NCBI GenBank assembly: GCA_043228905.1
Contig: JBHGNT010000001.1
Span: 24,490,001-24,554,000, forward strand
Origin: Azolla caroliniana
Taxonomy: Eukaryota > Polypodiophyta
Length of the DNA: 64,000 nt
Reading direction: 5' to 3'
Both the position numbers and the translations under genes were made by a program. The notes beneath the pieces are model-generated. The model was given only the letters and a program-made list of their open reading frames with translations. It made no database searches and was not told the origin of the DNA. Position 1 is the first letter of the stretch. Each line of letters opens with the position of its first letter. Positions 1 to 9,671 of the stretch are shown here, one piece after another.

Positions 1-756
1 TGTTTCCCGAGTTATCAACAGGACGATTGGGCCGAGATTCTCCACTTTGCGGAGTTTGCATATAATAATGCTGTTCACTCCTCGACTCGAGTCTCCCCAT
101 TCTACGCTTATACCGGTTCTCATCCTCGCTGGTCGGTGATCGACACCCCGGAGCTACCTACCAATCCTCATGCCGGGGATCATTTGGAGAGACTACGCAA
201 GATCCAGACAGATCTCTCGACTCATCTTCGTCATGCTCAACCGACACAGAAGACTTACGCGGATCGTCATTGGCTTCCCTCCTCTTTTGCCATCGGAGAT
301 CGAGTATGGCTCTTACGTTGTCACATCAAGACTACTTGACCGTGCGACAAGTTGGATTATCGACGACTCGGTCCTTTCCGTATTACGGGTAAATTTAATG
401 ATGTCACATTCCGTCTTGATCTCCCTCAGCAGCTTCAGATACATCCGGTTTTCCATTGTTCTCTTCTTGAACCTTATAAAGCAAACACCATTCCCGATCG
501 TGTTACACCACCGCCGCCCCCGCTGGAGTTGGACGCCGGCCCGGAGTATGAAGTTGCTGCCATTCTCGATTCCAAACTTATTCGCAACAAACTTTATTAT
601 TTGGTCGATTGGGTTGGTTATAGTCCGAGAGAACGCACTTGGGAACCCGTCGAGCATGTTGCCAATGCTCAGGATCTGCTTGCTGATTTCCACCGAAAGT
701 ATCGGGACAAACCCGGTCCGCAATCAGTGCCGACTCGTTCCACTCGTCGTCTTTAA
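1..756 (+). pseudogene. Ty3/gypsy chromovirus pol, 3' part (integrase C-terminus and chromodomain)
   Basis: This is the end of a gypsy polyprotein, cut by the window start, so protease, RT and RNase H are not visible. Frame 1 reads through the end of the integrase core (AEFAYNNAVHSSTRVSPF), then the integrase C-terminal domain (YRRLGPFRITGKFNDVTFRLDL), and ends in a chromodomain (about 540-700) with the YLVDWVGYSPRERTWEP pattern. Chromodomains of this group direct integration to marked chromatin. A TGA at 337-339 interrupts the frame where related gypsy 6 (27.4 kb) encodes Arg, consistent with CGA to TGA. The stop TAA at 754-756 is followed at once by a polypurine tract and the 3' LTR. The copy is dead as read, unless the stop is suppressed. 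Confidence 0.9.
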
Positions 757-767
757 GGGGGAGATAG
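755..767 (+). promoter_or_regulatory. Polypurine tract of the chromovirus
   Basis: A purine run (AAGGGGGAGATAG) lies directly before the LTR start TGTCATG. This is the expected plus-strand priming site of an LTR retrotransposon. Confidence 0.8.
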
Positions 768-1190
768 TGTCATGATATGGCAAGACTCGAACCCATGACC
801 TTATGGTATATGGGTCGAACTCTTAACCATCACACCATCTATTGTAATTCATAGGATATTATTTTCATTTATGTTTTATTATAAGAAAGTAATGTATATT
901 CCAGATTTCTCTGGAACATTCTAGAAGTTTCAGGATTACTCTTGACAACACTATAAAAGAAGGCACTAGGCATTATGTTGAACCAAATTGGTTCAACGCT
1001 AGTCTTAAGCCTCTCAGCCGCTTTGTACTTAATTTTTCACATAAAATATTAGCTGCTGTCATCATCTTTCTCTCTCTCTCCTCTTCTCACTTCCTCTCTC
1101 GGGAATCTTACGCAGTCCCGTCCTCTTAGTACTAATAGTACTTCTCTTCTTAGTACTAATTCCATCTCTACTTTAGTACTATTCCTAACA
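768..1190 (+). repeat. 3' LTR of the chromovirus, inserted in copia 1
   Basis: The 423-bp LTR runs from TGTCATG to CCTAACA, in the same orientation as the pol fragment. A TATA-like CTATAAAAG lies near 952, followed by a CT-rich leader (1065-1100). Copia 1 RT sequence resumes immediately after 1190, so the chromovirus sits inside copia 1. The other half of copia 1 must lie left of the window. The first 75 bases contain a tRNA-like sequence on the opposite strand (see findings). Confidence 0.82.
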
Positions 1191-2008
1191 GCTAGTATCT
1201 GTCTTGCCGGGCCCAAGTCTTTCATTGAGAAAGTTTGGTTGAGAGCCTTCTTCAGCATCCGTATTTTGGCTTGGTCCCGTCCGACGATCAACATGTCGTC
1301 CATGTACAGAAGGAGTATCAGGAAGTCGCCTCCTTCAAACTTCTTCACAAACACGCAATGATCAGTTTGCGTTTTGTGATACTCTTGGTCGGTCATGAAG
1401 GAGTCGAACTTCCGGTACCATTGTCAGGGAGCCTGCTTCAGTCCATACATGCTCTTCTTCAACCGGAAAACCAGGTGTTCCTTCCCTTTCTCCACTAATC
1501 CTTCCGGTTGCTACATGTAGATCTCCTCTTCGAGGTCACCGTGAAGGAATGCCGTCTTCACGTCTAGCTGCTCTACCTCGAGGTCCATGCTTGCCGCTAT
1601 ACTCAACACCGTTCGAATGGAAGTCATCTTTACTACCGGGGCAAATATCTCGTCGAAGTCCACGCCCTTCTTTTGCTGGAACCCCTTCACCACGATCCTG
1701 GCTTTGTATCTCGGGGGGTTGCCAGCATCTCTTGGTTTCAACTTGTACACCCACTTGTTTCGGAGTGCCCGCTTTCCTTTCGGAAACTCCACCAATTCGT
1801 ACGTATGTTTCTCATGCAGGGAATCCATCTCATCCTGCATGGCACTTAACCATTTGCGGCTATGGGTGTCACTTTTAGCTTCCTCGAAGCTTTTTGGCTC
1901 CCCCTCATCAGTTAGCAACACGTGCTCTGGATCCGGAAATCTCCGGGGGGCCCTTCTCTCTCTGAGAAGATATCTGCGTCCTTGGGCTTCGGTAACCGGC
2001 TCCTCCAT
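1191..2008 (-). pseudogene. Copia 1 reverse transcriptase, truncated
   Basis: Minus-strand RT of a Ty1/copia element. From the N-terminal side it shows KWVYKLKPRDAGNPPRYKAR, FDEIFAPVVKMTSIRTVLS, LDVKTAFLHGDLEEEIYM with the first catalytic Asp, then HKTQTDHCVFVKKF and the catalytic box YMDDMLIVG. Reading ends at SMKDLGPARQIL where the chromovirus LTR begins. RNase H and the 3' LTR are outside the window. There is a stop after EEEIYM and a frame change near 1400-1500. Its closest relatives in the window are copia 2 and copia 3. Confidence 0.88.
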
Positions 2009-2183
2009 TTACTCTTCATCCGAATCCGATTCGGGGTCTTGTTCGGTTTCGGTTTCACCTATTCCTTCTTCTTTGGCTGGTTTTGTCTCCTCAACATCAC
2101 TGGCCAATTCATCGAGTGCTAACCGACTTCTTGCCAGTTGGAACTGCATTTCATCAAATCGAAATTTTTCCTTACATGTCGAC

Positions 2184-3263
2184 TCAGATGTTCATTATCT
2201 TCTTCTCGGACTCCCAGTCGGCGAGCGTCTTGTCCTCCATGAAGATAATATCTCGACTCCGGAATACTTTCTGGTCGACCGGGTCCCACACTCGGTAACC
2301 GAACTCATCGTCGCCGTAACCGAGGAATATGCATGGCCGGGTTTTCAGATCTAACTTTCCTCTTCGGTCCTTAGCTACATGCACATACGCAAGACACCCA
2401 AATACCTTTAGATGTCGGTAGGACGCTTCCTTACCGGTCCAGACTCTCTACGGCGTGTCTCCGTCCAAGGGTACTGAGGGTGATCTATTTATCACATATG
2501 TCGCCGTCGACAGTGCCTTAGCCCAAAATGTCTTGGGTAATTTTGAATGCACCAGCATACTCCGAACCCTCTCCATTATGGTCCGGTTCATCCTCTCGGC
2601 TAGCCCGTTTAGTTCTAGCGTCTTCGACACGGTAAATTCGAGCCGTATTCCCTTCGAGCGACAGTACTCCTCGAACTGCCCCCGATATTCTCCTCCGTTA
2701 TCTGCTCGAACCGCCTTCAGCTTCCGTCCGGTTTCTCTTTCCACTCTCGCTTGGAGTTTTTTGAAGACGGATAGCACCTGATCCTTCGTCTTCAACGGTG
2801 TGGCCCATAACTTCCGGCTGTGGTCGTCTATGAACATCACAAAGTACTACGAACTAGCATGTGACGTCGTGTTCACTTGACACACATTAGTATGCACCAA
2901 CTCCAGTGGTGCATTACGTCTCATCGGTGGCCTCAATCGGAAGGAGGTCCGGTTTTGTTTACCGGCCGGACAATCAGTGCACTTTTCCAAGTGCTCGTTC
3001 TTCACTGGAATGAGGTTGTCGTCTGCAAGCTTCTTCATCCCATTCTCGTTCATGTGACACAACCTCTTGTGCCACAGCTCACCGGTAGTGTCGGATGCCA
3101 CGTTCACTTCTTCCGGACATAACCGGGCATTCATCAAGTACAAAGTGTTGACTTTCCGGGCCCGAGCCACAATCAAGCTCCCTTTGCTGAACTTCATAAC
3201 ACCGTTCCGGATGCTACCCGTGTAGCCTTCATCATCTAACCGACCAACTGATATTAGGTTCAA
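2184..3263 (-). pseudogene. Copia 1 integrase
   Basis: Minus-strand copia integrase. It has the zinc-binding HHCC domain (LWHKRLCHM, then CTDCPAGKQ), the catalytic core and a C-terminal part with YRHLKVFGCLAYVHV and CIFLGYGDDEFGYRVWD. Catalytic residues can be followed: the second Asp is in VRADNGGEY and the Glu in NGLAERMNR. The first Asp of the usual HTDV is replaced by Asn (HTNVCQV), which should abolish catalysis. Stops break the frame at about 2845 (TAG where relatives encode Gln before YFV) and at about 2445. A linker region at 2009-2183 joins it to RT. Confidence 0.88.
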
Positions 3264-3659
3264 TCAAACCTCCGGAACATGTCGAACATCCTTCAGCAAC
3301 ATCTTGCATCCGGTTGATGTCGTCAACCACACATCTCCTATGCCGACAATTCGGCATGTACCTTCATTCCCCATTCGAACACGGCCGTGGTCACCGGCCG
3401 AGTAGGATGAGATGCATTTTCTATCCGGGATCAGGTGGAACGACGCTCCGGAATCGACCACCCAGGTCTTCTCGTCATTGATAAGCATTAGCTCCTCTTC
3501 GTTTGCCGCGATTGCCGTCGTTCCTTTCCAGTCTTGCCCTCGCCGATCCGAACCGTTTCGGTCCGATGACTTCTTCGATTGGTATTGTCTATTTCCTTGT
3601 GTTTCCGGAGATGCCGACAGTTCTTTTGGAAGTGCCCCGGCTTCCCGTAGTAGAAGCAA
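3264..3659 (-). pseudogene. Copia 1 aspartic protease
   Basis: Pepsin-type retroviral protease domain. The active-site motif WVVDSGASFHL is clear, followed by RKCISSYSAGDHGRVRMGN and ending in LLKDVRHVPEV. A stop separates it from the integrase ORF (LNLISVGRL). Upstream, the frame that should encode the gag zinc knuckle is shifted, so the CCHC box is not readable here. Confidence 0.87.
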
Positions 3660-3679
3660 GTGGGCCTCCCTCTTGACTT

Positions 3680-4354
3680 TTACCGTGTCCTAGATTTTTC
3701 CCGGTTCTGGGGACTTTGGTTCCTTTTTCTTCCATGTTCCGATTCGGAAAGGAGCGTTTTTGAGTCGGGGATCAGTTCCTTGTCCTTTCGACGCGCCTCC
3801 TCGTTCAGGATGCTTGTCTTCACCGTCTGCAAAGACAAGTTCTCTTCTTGGTAGGAGGTGCTGAGAGTAACCACCAAGTTCTCCCAGCTTTCCGGCAACG
3901 TACACATCAGCATGATTGCCTACATTGCATCATCCATGGGGAACTTGATCGCTGCAAATTGATTTACATACCCCATGAATGTGCTTATGTGTTCAACCAT
4001 GCTCTCGTCGTCTCTGTATTTCAGGTTTACTATTTTCCTCATCAATGAGGTTCTGTTGAGCGCATTCTTCCTCTCGTAAAGACCTAACAGCTTCTGCCAC
4101 ATCTCGTGGGCATTCGTGTCGTTCGCCACGTGCTGAAGGACACTTACGTCGACACACTATCGGATAGTGGCCACGGCTTTCCTATTCAGAAGCTTCCAAT
4201 CCGACTCCAATACCCCCTTTGGTATTTCCTATCTGTCGATTGGCTCGTATAGGTCTTTTACAATGAGAAGGTCTTCCATCTTAATCTTCCAGTTTGCATA
4301 GTTCTGTGAATTTAGAACCATCATACCTGGGAAGCCGCTCCCGCCTCCTTCCAT
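3680..4354 (-). pseudogene. Copia 1 gag
   Basis: Capsid-like gag of copia type. It starts at the ATG at 4354, just inside the primer-binding site, with NYANWKIKMEDLLIVKDLYEP. It continues through HEMWQKLLGLYE, MVEHISTFMGYVNQ and LMCTLPESWENLVVTLS, the usual copia gag order. At least three in-frame stops and a frameshift over the zinc knuckle make it non-functional. Confidence 0.82.
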
Positions 4355-4368
4355 TTTCTGTGTTACCT

Positions 4369-4381
4369 GCTCTGATACCGG
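4369..4381 (-). promoter_or_regulatory. Primer-binding site of copia 1 (initiator Met-tRNA type, mutated)
   Basis: On the minus strand the sequence reads CCGGTATCAGAGC. This is the initiator Met-tRNA complement, but the invariant TGG start has become CGG. It lies two bases inside the LTR, as in copia 2 and 3. Confidence 0.8.
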
Positions 4382-4383
4382 TT

Positions 4384-4900
4384 TGTAGTTCAAAAACGTT
4401 GTCGGCCACAACTGGTTTTGCATGTGCGGAATAATAGTCAATCTAATGGAAAGGAAAAACAGAATACAGAAACTGAGAATGACACAGATTTTGACGTGGA
4501 AACCCGAACTGGGAAAAACCATGTGGAGTCCACAAACTTTGAAACAGAACACTATGAGAGAAAGGAATACAATCAGAGATCTCAGAGGCAACGTCCTCGA
4601 GATCCTGCTTCGCCAACAAGCGGCTATGGAGCTCACACGCTTCCACTCACACTCATTCACTGTCACAGTTACGGAGGCAACAACCTCGTCAACAATAACT
4701 TTTCAATAATGCACTTATCTAAAATGATCGCCCTAAGTACTTATATACTAATGTAACGTTTTGACTATTTACAAGTTTAGCCTTCCGTGTTGGCTATCTC
4801 CACGATTTCCGGTTTTGGCCTTGGCCGATAAGCCTCGGCCGAGCTGCTCATCAAAACGGTTCTTCTCACTTCCCATCTTGAGGGACCTGTTTCCTAACAT
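4384..4900 (-). repeat. 5' LTR of copia 1
   Basis: A 517-bp LTR. On the + strand it begins TGTAGTTC and ends CCTAACA, so on the element's strand it runs TGTTAGG to ...ACA. Gypsy 1 sequence begins immediately at 4901. The partner 3' LTR is left of the window, so no TSD can be tested. Confidence 0.78.
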
Positions 4901-4992
4901 CGATAGCATGTCAGCCATGGCGTTCTTCTTTCTTGCAATGTGGGCGATACACCTTAGCAAGCTAGATCTGGTGTCGCACACCCTAAGATCTT
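4901..4992 (-). pseudogene. Gypsy 1 fragment between two copia insertions (RNase H/integrase linker)
   Basis: This 92-bp piece reads LLRCIAHIARKKNAMADMLS on the minus strand. It aligns with LRWITYLKSLN and GKDNVMADMLL of gypsy 2 at 58.7-58.8 kb. It is the direct continuation of the RNase H fragment at 9672, interrupted by copia 2 on one side and copia 1 on the other. Confidence 0.8.
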
Positions 4993-5517
4993 TGTGGAAT
5001 AGTGCTCAACCACAATTGAGACTCAAACACTTTATGAAAGAACAAAACAGAAATGGAGGTTTGTACAATTACACAGAAGAGACGACATAAGATGTTTATG
5101 TGGAAAACCCTAGTAGGGGAAAAAACCACGGGAGCCCACAGACTCCAACTATCACTATAGGAGAAAAGAGTACAACGGGAGACTCAAAGGCAACGACCTC
5201 GAGCTCTGCATTTTCGCCAACCGGCAATTACAATAGAAACTGGTTCAACTTCTCTTCTCTCTCTCTCTCTCTCTCTCTCAGTCTATTTCTCTCTCAGTAC
5301 AACAATGACACAACTAACAACAACATATTGAAGTGATTTCCCTACAAATATAGCCTTTACAGGCACACCATAAATATATTTGCAGATATGTCCCTGGATC
5401 CGGTTCACACCGGATTCATTCGGATACCTTCCGGTCTGGTCCGATTGCTGCATTCGGTCCGGTTCCTTCCTTTGGCTCGTCTGATCCGGCTCCTCAGGAG
5501 GGACTGAATTCCCAGCA
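4993..5517 (-). repeat. 3' LTR of copia 2
   Basis: A 525-bp LTR matching 9166-9671. On the + strand it begins TGTGGAATAG and ends CCCAGCA. It contains a (CT)n run at about 5251-5279. The RNase H frame runs straight into it (KIHTEF, then AGNSVPPEEP encoded by the LTR), because the normal end of pol and the polypurine tract are missing. Confidence 0.88.
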
Positions 5518-6104
5518 AACTCCGTGTGGATCTTCGTTAGCGCGAAGTCTTGATCTTCTACCTTCTCTCGGAGCCAATGATATCTTCTCTGGATGTGCTT
5601 GGTTCGGGAATGGTAGACCGCATTCTTAGCAAGGTGGATGGCACTTTGGCTGTCGTAGTAGAGCCGGTATTCCTCTTGTTGGATCCCTAGCTCTCCGATG
5701 AAGTCCTTCATCCAGATTACTTCCTTTCCGGCTTCCACAACTGCCATGTACTCCGTTTCCGTTGTTGACAATGCAACGAACTTCTATAGCTTCGATTGTC
5801 ACGATACGGATCCCCCTGCATATGTCATGACGTATCCGGATGTGGAATGGTTGGTATCCGCATCAGCCGACATATCCGAATCCGTAAAGCCTTCAAGTTG
5901 GGGTTTACCTGAGCTGAACCGGAGGCACATACTTGAGGTGCCTTTCAAGTACTGGAGTATCCACTTGACCGCGTTCAAGTGTTCTCTTCCTGGATTGCTC
6001 ATGAACCGGCTGACCACTCCGACTGCGTATCCGATATCTGGTCGGGTGCACACCATCGCATACATCAAGCTTCCGACGATAGAGGCATATGGTATCTTCA
6101 TCAT
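5518..6104 (-). pseudogene. Copia 2 RNase H
   Basis: Copia RNase H and the preceding connection region: PYASIVGSLMYAMVCTRPDI, GYAVGVVSRFM, GFTDSDMSADADT (a catalytic Asp area), ALSTTETEYMAVVEAGKE, DSQSAIHLAKNAVYHSRTKH and RRYHWLREKVE. Two stops lie near 5780-5800. The C-terminal residues found in relative copia E are deleted up to the LTR. Confidence 0.88.
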
Positions 6105-6137
6105 ATCCGACTTCTTTGCCTTTGTCTTCGGGTTCTG

Positions 6138-6530
6138 CTATCCGGACAACTTGCAGTTTGCCGGAACTGTTGACCCAACCGGCATCGCATCCGACATGTT
6201 GAACCGTTTAAGCACATTTGTCACGTACTTCTCCTGTGACAGCCATATCAATTTCATCGACCGGTCCCGGATTATGTGCATCCCCAGTATCCGTCTCGCC
6301 GGACCCAAATCTTTCATTGAGAAGGTCCGGTTCAAAGCCTTCTTTAGATTTCCAATTTTGGTTCGGTCCGGTCTGACGATCAACATGTCATCTACATACA
6401 GTAGGAGTATCAGGAAGTCACCTCCATCAAATTTCTTCACAAACACGCAGTGGTCAGCTTGCGTCTTGTGGTACCCTTGGTCGAAATCCACTCCTTTCTT
6501 CTGTTAAAAACCCTTCACCACGATCCGGGC
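6138..6530 (-). pseudogene. Copia 2 reverse transcriptase, internally deleted
   Basis: RT sequence that jumps from KKGVDFDQ directly to GYHKTQADHCVFVKKF. Copia 1 and 3 have about 110 residues there, including the LDVK-AFL-GD box with the first catalytic Asp. The second box, YVDDMLIV, is present, followed by FSMKDLGPARRILGMHI. A TAA replaces a Gln codon just upstream (GF*QKKG). The copy cannot encode active RT. Confidence 0.87.
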
Positions 6531-6638
6531 CTTGTACCTCGGTGGATTTCCGACGTCTCCCGATTTCAGCTTGTACACCCACTTGTTCCGGAGTGCCCTC
6601 TTTCCTTTCGGCAACTCCGTCAGTTCATATGTGGGGTT

Positions 6639-7964
6639 CTAATGCAGGGAATCCATCTCGTCCTCCATGGCACTCAACCACATGCAGCTGTGGGTGTCTT
6701 TCTTTGCTTCTTCGAAGCTTTCCGGCTCCCCCTCCTCGGTCAGCAATACGTGCTCTGCATCCGGAAATCTCTGGGGGGCTCTTCTCTCTCTGAGAGGGTA
6801 TCTCCGTCCTTGGTCTTCAACTACTGGTTCCTCCGTTTGTTCTTCATCTGAATCTGATTTGGGGTCTTGACCAGTTCTGGTGTCCAAAACTTTATCTTTG
6901 GTAGGTCCAGATTCTTGTCCGACTCTGACAGGTTCTTTGAGTGTCGTCCGGCTTCCGGCTGGATGAGTCCTCACGTCTTTCGACCGATCTCTATCGGTCA
7001 ATCCGGAGTCCGCTATCTTCTTCTCCGACTCCCAGTCGGAAATAGTCTTGTGTTCCATGAAGACTATGTCTCGACTCCGGAACACCTTCTTGTCGACCAA
7101 GTCCCACACTTGGTATCCGAACTCATTATCGTTGTATCCAATGAATATGCATGGCCGAGACTTCGGATCCAACTTTGCTCTCTTATCCTTTGCAACATGC
7201 ACATAAGCGAGACAACCGAATACCTTTAGATGCCGGTAAGACACGTCTTTACCGGTCCATACTCTCTGTGGCATGTCTCCTTCCAAGGGTGTCGAGGGTG
7301 ATCTGTTAATCACGTACGTCGCCGTCATCAGCGCGTCAACCCAAAACATCTTGGATAACTTTGCATGTGCTAGCATGCTTCAAACTCTCTCCACTATGGT
7401 TCGGTTCATCCGTTTAGCTAGCCTGTTCAATTTCGGGGTCTTCGACACGGTGAATTCAAGACGGATTCCCTTCGACTTGCAGTACTCCTCGAACTACCCC
7501 TGATATTCGCCTCTGTTATCTACTTGAACTGCCTTTAGCTTCCGGCTGGTTTCCCTTTCCACTCTTGTTTGGAGCTCCTTGAAGACGGACAATACCTGAT
7601 CCTTCGTCTTCAATGGTGAGACCCATAACTTCCGGCTGTAGTCGTCTATAAACGGCACGAAGTACTGCAATCCGGCATGTGACTTCGTGTCCACTTGACA
7701 CACATTGGTATGCACCAACTCTATTGTTGCATTCCGTCTCATAGGTGTTCTTGACCAGAAGCAGGTTCGGTTTTGCTTACCGGCCAAGCAATCAGTGCAC
7801 TTCTCATGATGCATGTCTGTCATCTCCGAAATGAGGTTATCTTCGGCAAGTCTTCTCATCCCCTTCTGGCTCATATGACACGGTCTCTTGTGCCACAACT
7901 CACTGACATTGTTGGATGGTACGTTCACTTCTTCCCAACATATCCCGGCGTGCATCAGGTACAA
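6639..7964 (-). pseudogene. Copia 2 integrase and linker
   Basis: Integrase with the zinc domain (LWHKRPCHM, CTDCLAGKQ), core (FIDDYSRKLW) and C-terminal part (YRHLKVFGCLAYVHVAKDKR, CIFIGYNDNEFGYQVWD). A long acidic/basic linker follows (HPAGSRTTLKE to RRYPLRERRAPQRFPDAEHV). The first catalytic Asp is again Asn (HTNVCQV), as in copia 1. Stops and frame changes lie between 7376 and 7516. Confidence 0.87.
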
Positions 7965-8102
7965 TGTGTTGATCTTCTAGGCTTGAGACACGATCAGGCT
8001 TCCTTTGCTGAATTTCATGACTCTGTTTCGGATGCTACCCGTGTAGCCTTCATCATCTAGCCGACCGACTGATATTAGGTTCAACCGAACCTTTGGAACG
8101 TG

Positions 8103-8414
8103 TCAGACATCCTTCAGTAGCAACTTGCACCCGGTTGATGTCGTCAACCACACATCTCCTATGCCGACAATTCGGCATGACCCTTCATTCCCCATCCGGA
8201 CACAGCTAAGATCTCTAGCTTTGTAGGACGAGAAGCATTTCCGGTCCAATGTCAGGTGGAATGATGCTCCGGAATTGACAACCCACGTTGTCTCATCGCT
8301 GACAAGGTTTAATTCATTCTCCTCGGTGATGAGTAGTAGTTCTTCTTCACTTGTTGCGATCGCCGACGTTCCTTTCCGATCCGGACCTCTCCGATCCAAA
8401 CCATTTTGGTCCAA
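8103..8414 (-). pseudogene. Copia 2 aspartic protease
   Basis: The region reads TTWVVNSGASFHLTLDRKCFSSY and ends STGCKLLLKDV. The active-site Asp of DSGAS is replaced by Asn (NSGAS), a change that inactivates pepsin-type proteases. The zinc knuckle region just upstream (8450-8520) is out of frame. Confidence 0.85.
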
Positions 8415-8582
8415 ACTCTTCTTTGAATCGGTGGTGTCGGCCCCTTTCCCTTTCCGAAAATGCCAACAGTTCTTCTAGAAGTGCCTCGGCTTCCCACAGT
8501 AGAAGCAAGCAGGCCTCACCCTTGTCTTCGATCTCGTCCCCGATTTGTCCCGGTTTTGGGGACTCCAATTTCGGCATCTTCC

Positions 8583-9140
8583 CTAGTTTTGGTCATCTTC
8601 CGTAACCAAAGCCTTCGGTTCGGTTCTGGATTCCCAATCCTTCCGGCGAACTTCTTCATCTAGCAAGCTTGATTTTACCCTTGCAAGGGACAACTGCTTT
8701 CCTTCCGGCCCGACATTGCCCAAAGTGACAACTAGCGTCTCCCAACTATCTAGGAGGGAACCGAGCAGGAGCAATGCAAGAATGCGTTTATGTGCTCCGC
8801 CATGCTGGAGCCGTCCTGGTACTGGAGTCTCACTAACATCTGGAATACCGAAACCCGATTTACAACATTTTTGCTCTCTAGCATGGTGCCGATTTTCTCC
8901 CATAGCACATGAGCGTTACTTTCTTCATTGAAGTTGTTGTACAGGCTCATGTCGATGAAGCACCGACGTCTTCATGTGCATCACCTCCCATGTCGTGGCA
9001 TCGATCTTGTCCGGTTTCTTGTCCCCGAACTATACTGACAACCAGAGATCTTTGACCACGAGCATGTCCCTCATCTTCGACTTCCACACTGGGTAATTGG
9101 AGCTAGCAAGCTTGAACATGCTTCCGAATGACTCTTCCAT
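8583..9140 (-). pseudogene. Copia 2 gag
   Basis: Gag of the same family as copia 3. The ATG at 9140 is followed by NYPVWKSKMRDMLVVKDLW, then VMHMKTS, LYNNFNEESNAHVLWEKIG and LQYQDGSSMAEHINAF, ending in SWETLVVTLGNVGPEGKQLSLARVKSSLLDEE. There are several frame changes between 8750 and 8950. Confidence 0.82.
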
Positions 9141-9152
9141 TTTCTTGTTCGC

Positions 9153-9163
9153 TTTGATACCAG
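9153..9163 (-). promoter_or_regulatory. Primer-binding site of copia 2
   Basis: The minus strand reads CTGGTATCAAAGC, which is initiator Met-tRNA-type with one change. It sits two bases inside the 5' LTR. Confidence 0.8.
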
Positions 9164-9165
9164 TT

Positions 9166-9671
9166 TGTGCGGAATAACGCTCGGCCACAACCGAGACTCA
9201 AACACTTAATGAAAAAACAAAACATAAATGGAGGTTCGTACACTTACACAGAAGAGACGACACAGGATGTTTACGTGGAATACCCGAGTAGAGGAAAAAA
9301 CCACGGGAGCCCACAAACTCCAACTATCACTATAGTAGAAAAGAGTACAACGGGAGACTCAGAGGCAATGACTTCAAGCTCTGTATCTTCACCAACCGGC
9401 GGTTACAATAGAAATTGGTTCAACTTCTCTTCTCTGTCTCTCTCTCACTCTGTACAACAATGATACAACTAACAACAACATATTGAAGTGATTTCCCTAA
9501 GTCATATTTATAATTATATAGCCTTTACAGGCACACCAGAAACATATTTGCAGATATGTCCCTGGATCCGGTTCACACTGGATCCATCCGGATACCTTCC
9601 AGTCCGGTTCGGTTGCTGCATCCGGTCTGGTTCCTTCCTTTGGCTCGTCCGGAGGGACCGAATTCCCAACA
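9166..9671 (-). repeat. 5' LTR of copia 2
   Basis: A 506-bp LTR, + strand TGTGCGGAATAACG to CCCAACA, homologous to 4993-5517. It is followed on the right by the ATATT flank and gypsy 1 RNase H. Confidence 0.88.

Larger units (their letters stand above)
4993..9671 (-). mobile_element. Copia 2: Ty1/copia retrotransposon with two LTRs, defective
   Basis: A 4.7-kb element on the minus strand with LTRs at 4993-5517 and 9166-9671. The flanks ATCTT (4988-4992) and ATATT (9672-9676) are a target-site duplication with one mismatch. Joining the flanks restores gypsy 1 RNase H order (DCLPILEI then the 4901-4992 piece). Gag, protease, integrase and RNase H are recognisable, but RT carries a large deletion and the 3' end of pol with the polypurine tract is gone. 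Confidence 0.9.

Noticed and set aside
768-842. A functional tRNA gene on the minus strand
   Set aside because: Boxes are present but acceptor and T stems do not pair properly; it lies within an LTR start. I report it as tRNA-like only.
1587-2354. 255-codon + strand open frame
   Set aside because: It is the antisense shadow of copia 1 RT and integrase; serine-rich low-complexity product with no domain.
5698-6507. 269-codon + strand open frame
   Set aside because: Antisense of copia 2 RNase H and RT, whose minus-strand motifs are unmistakable.
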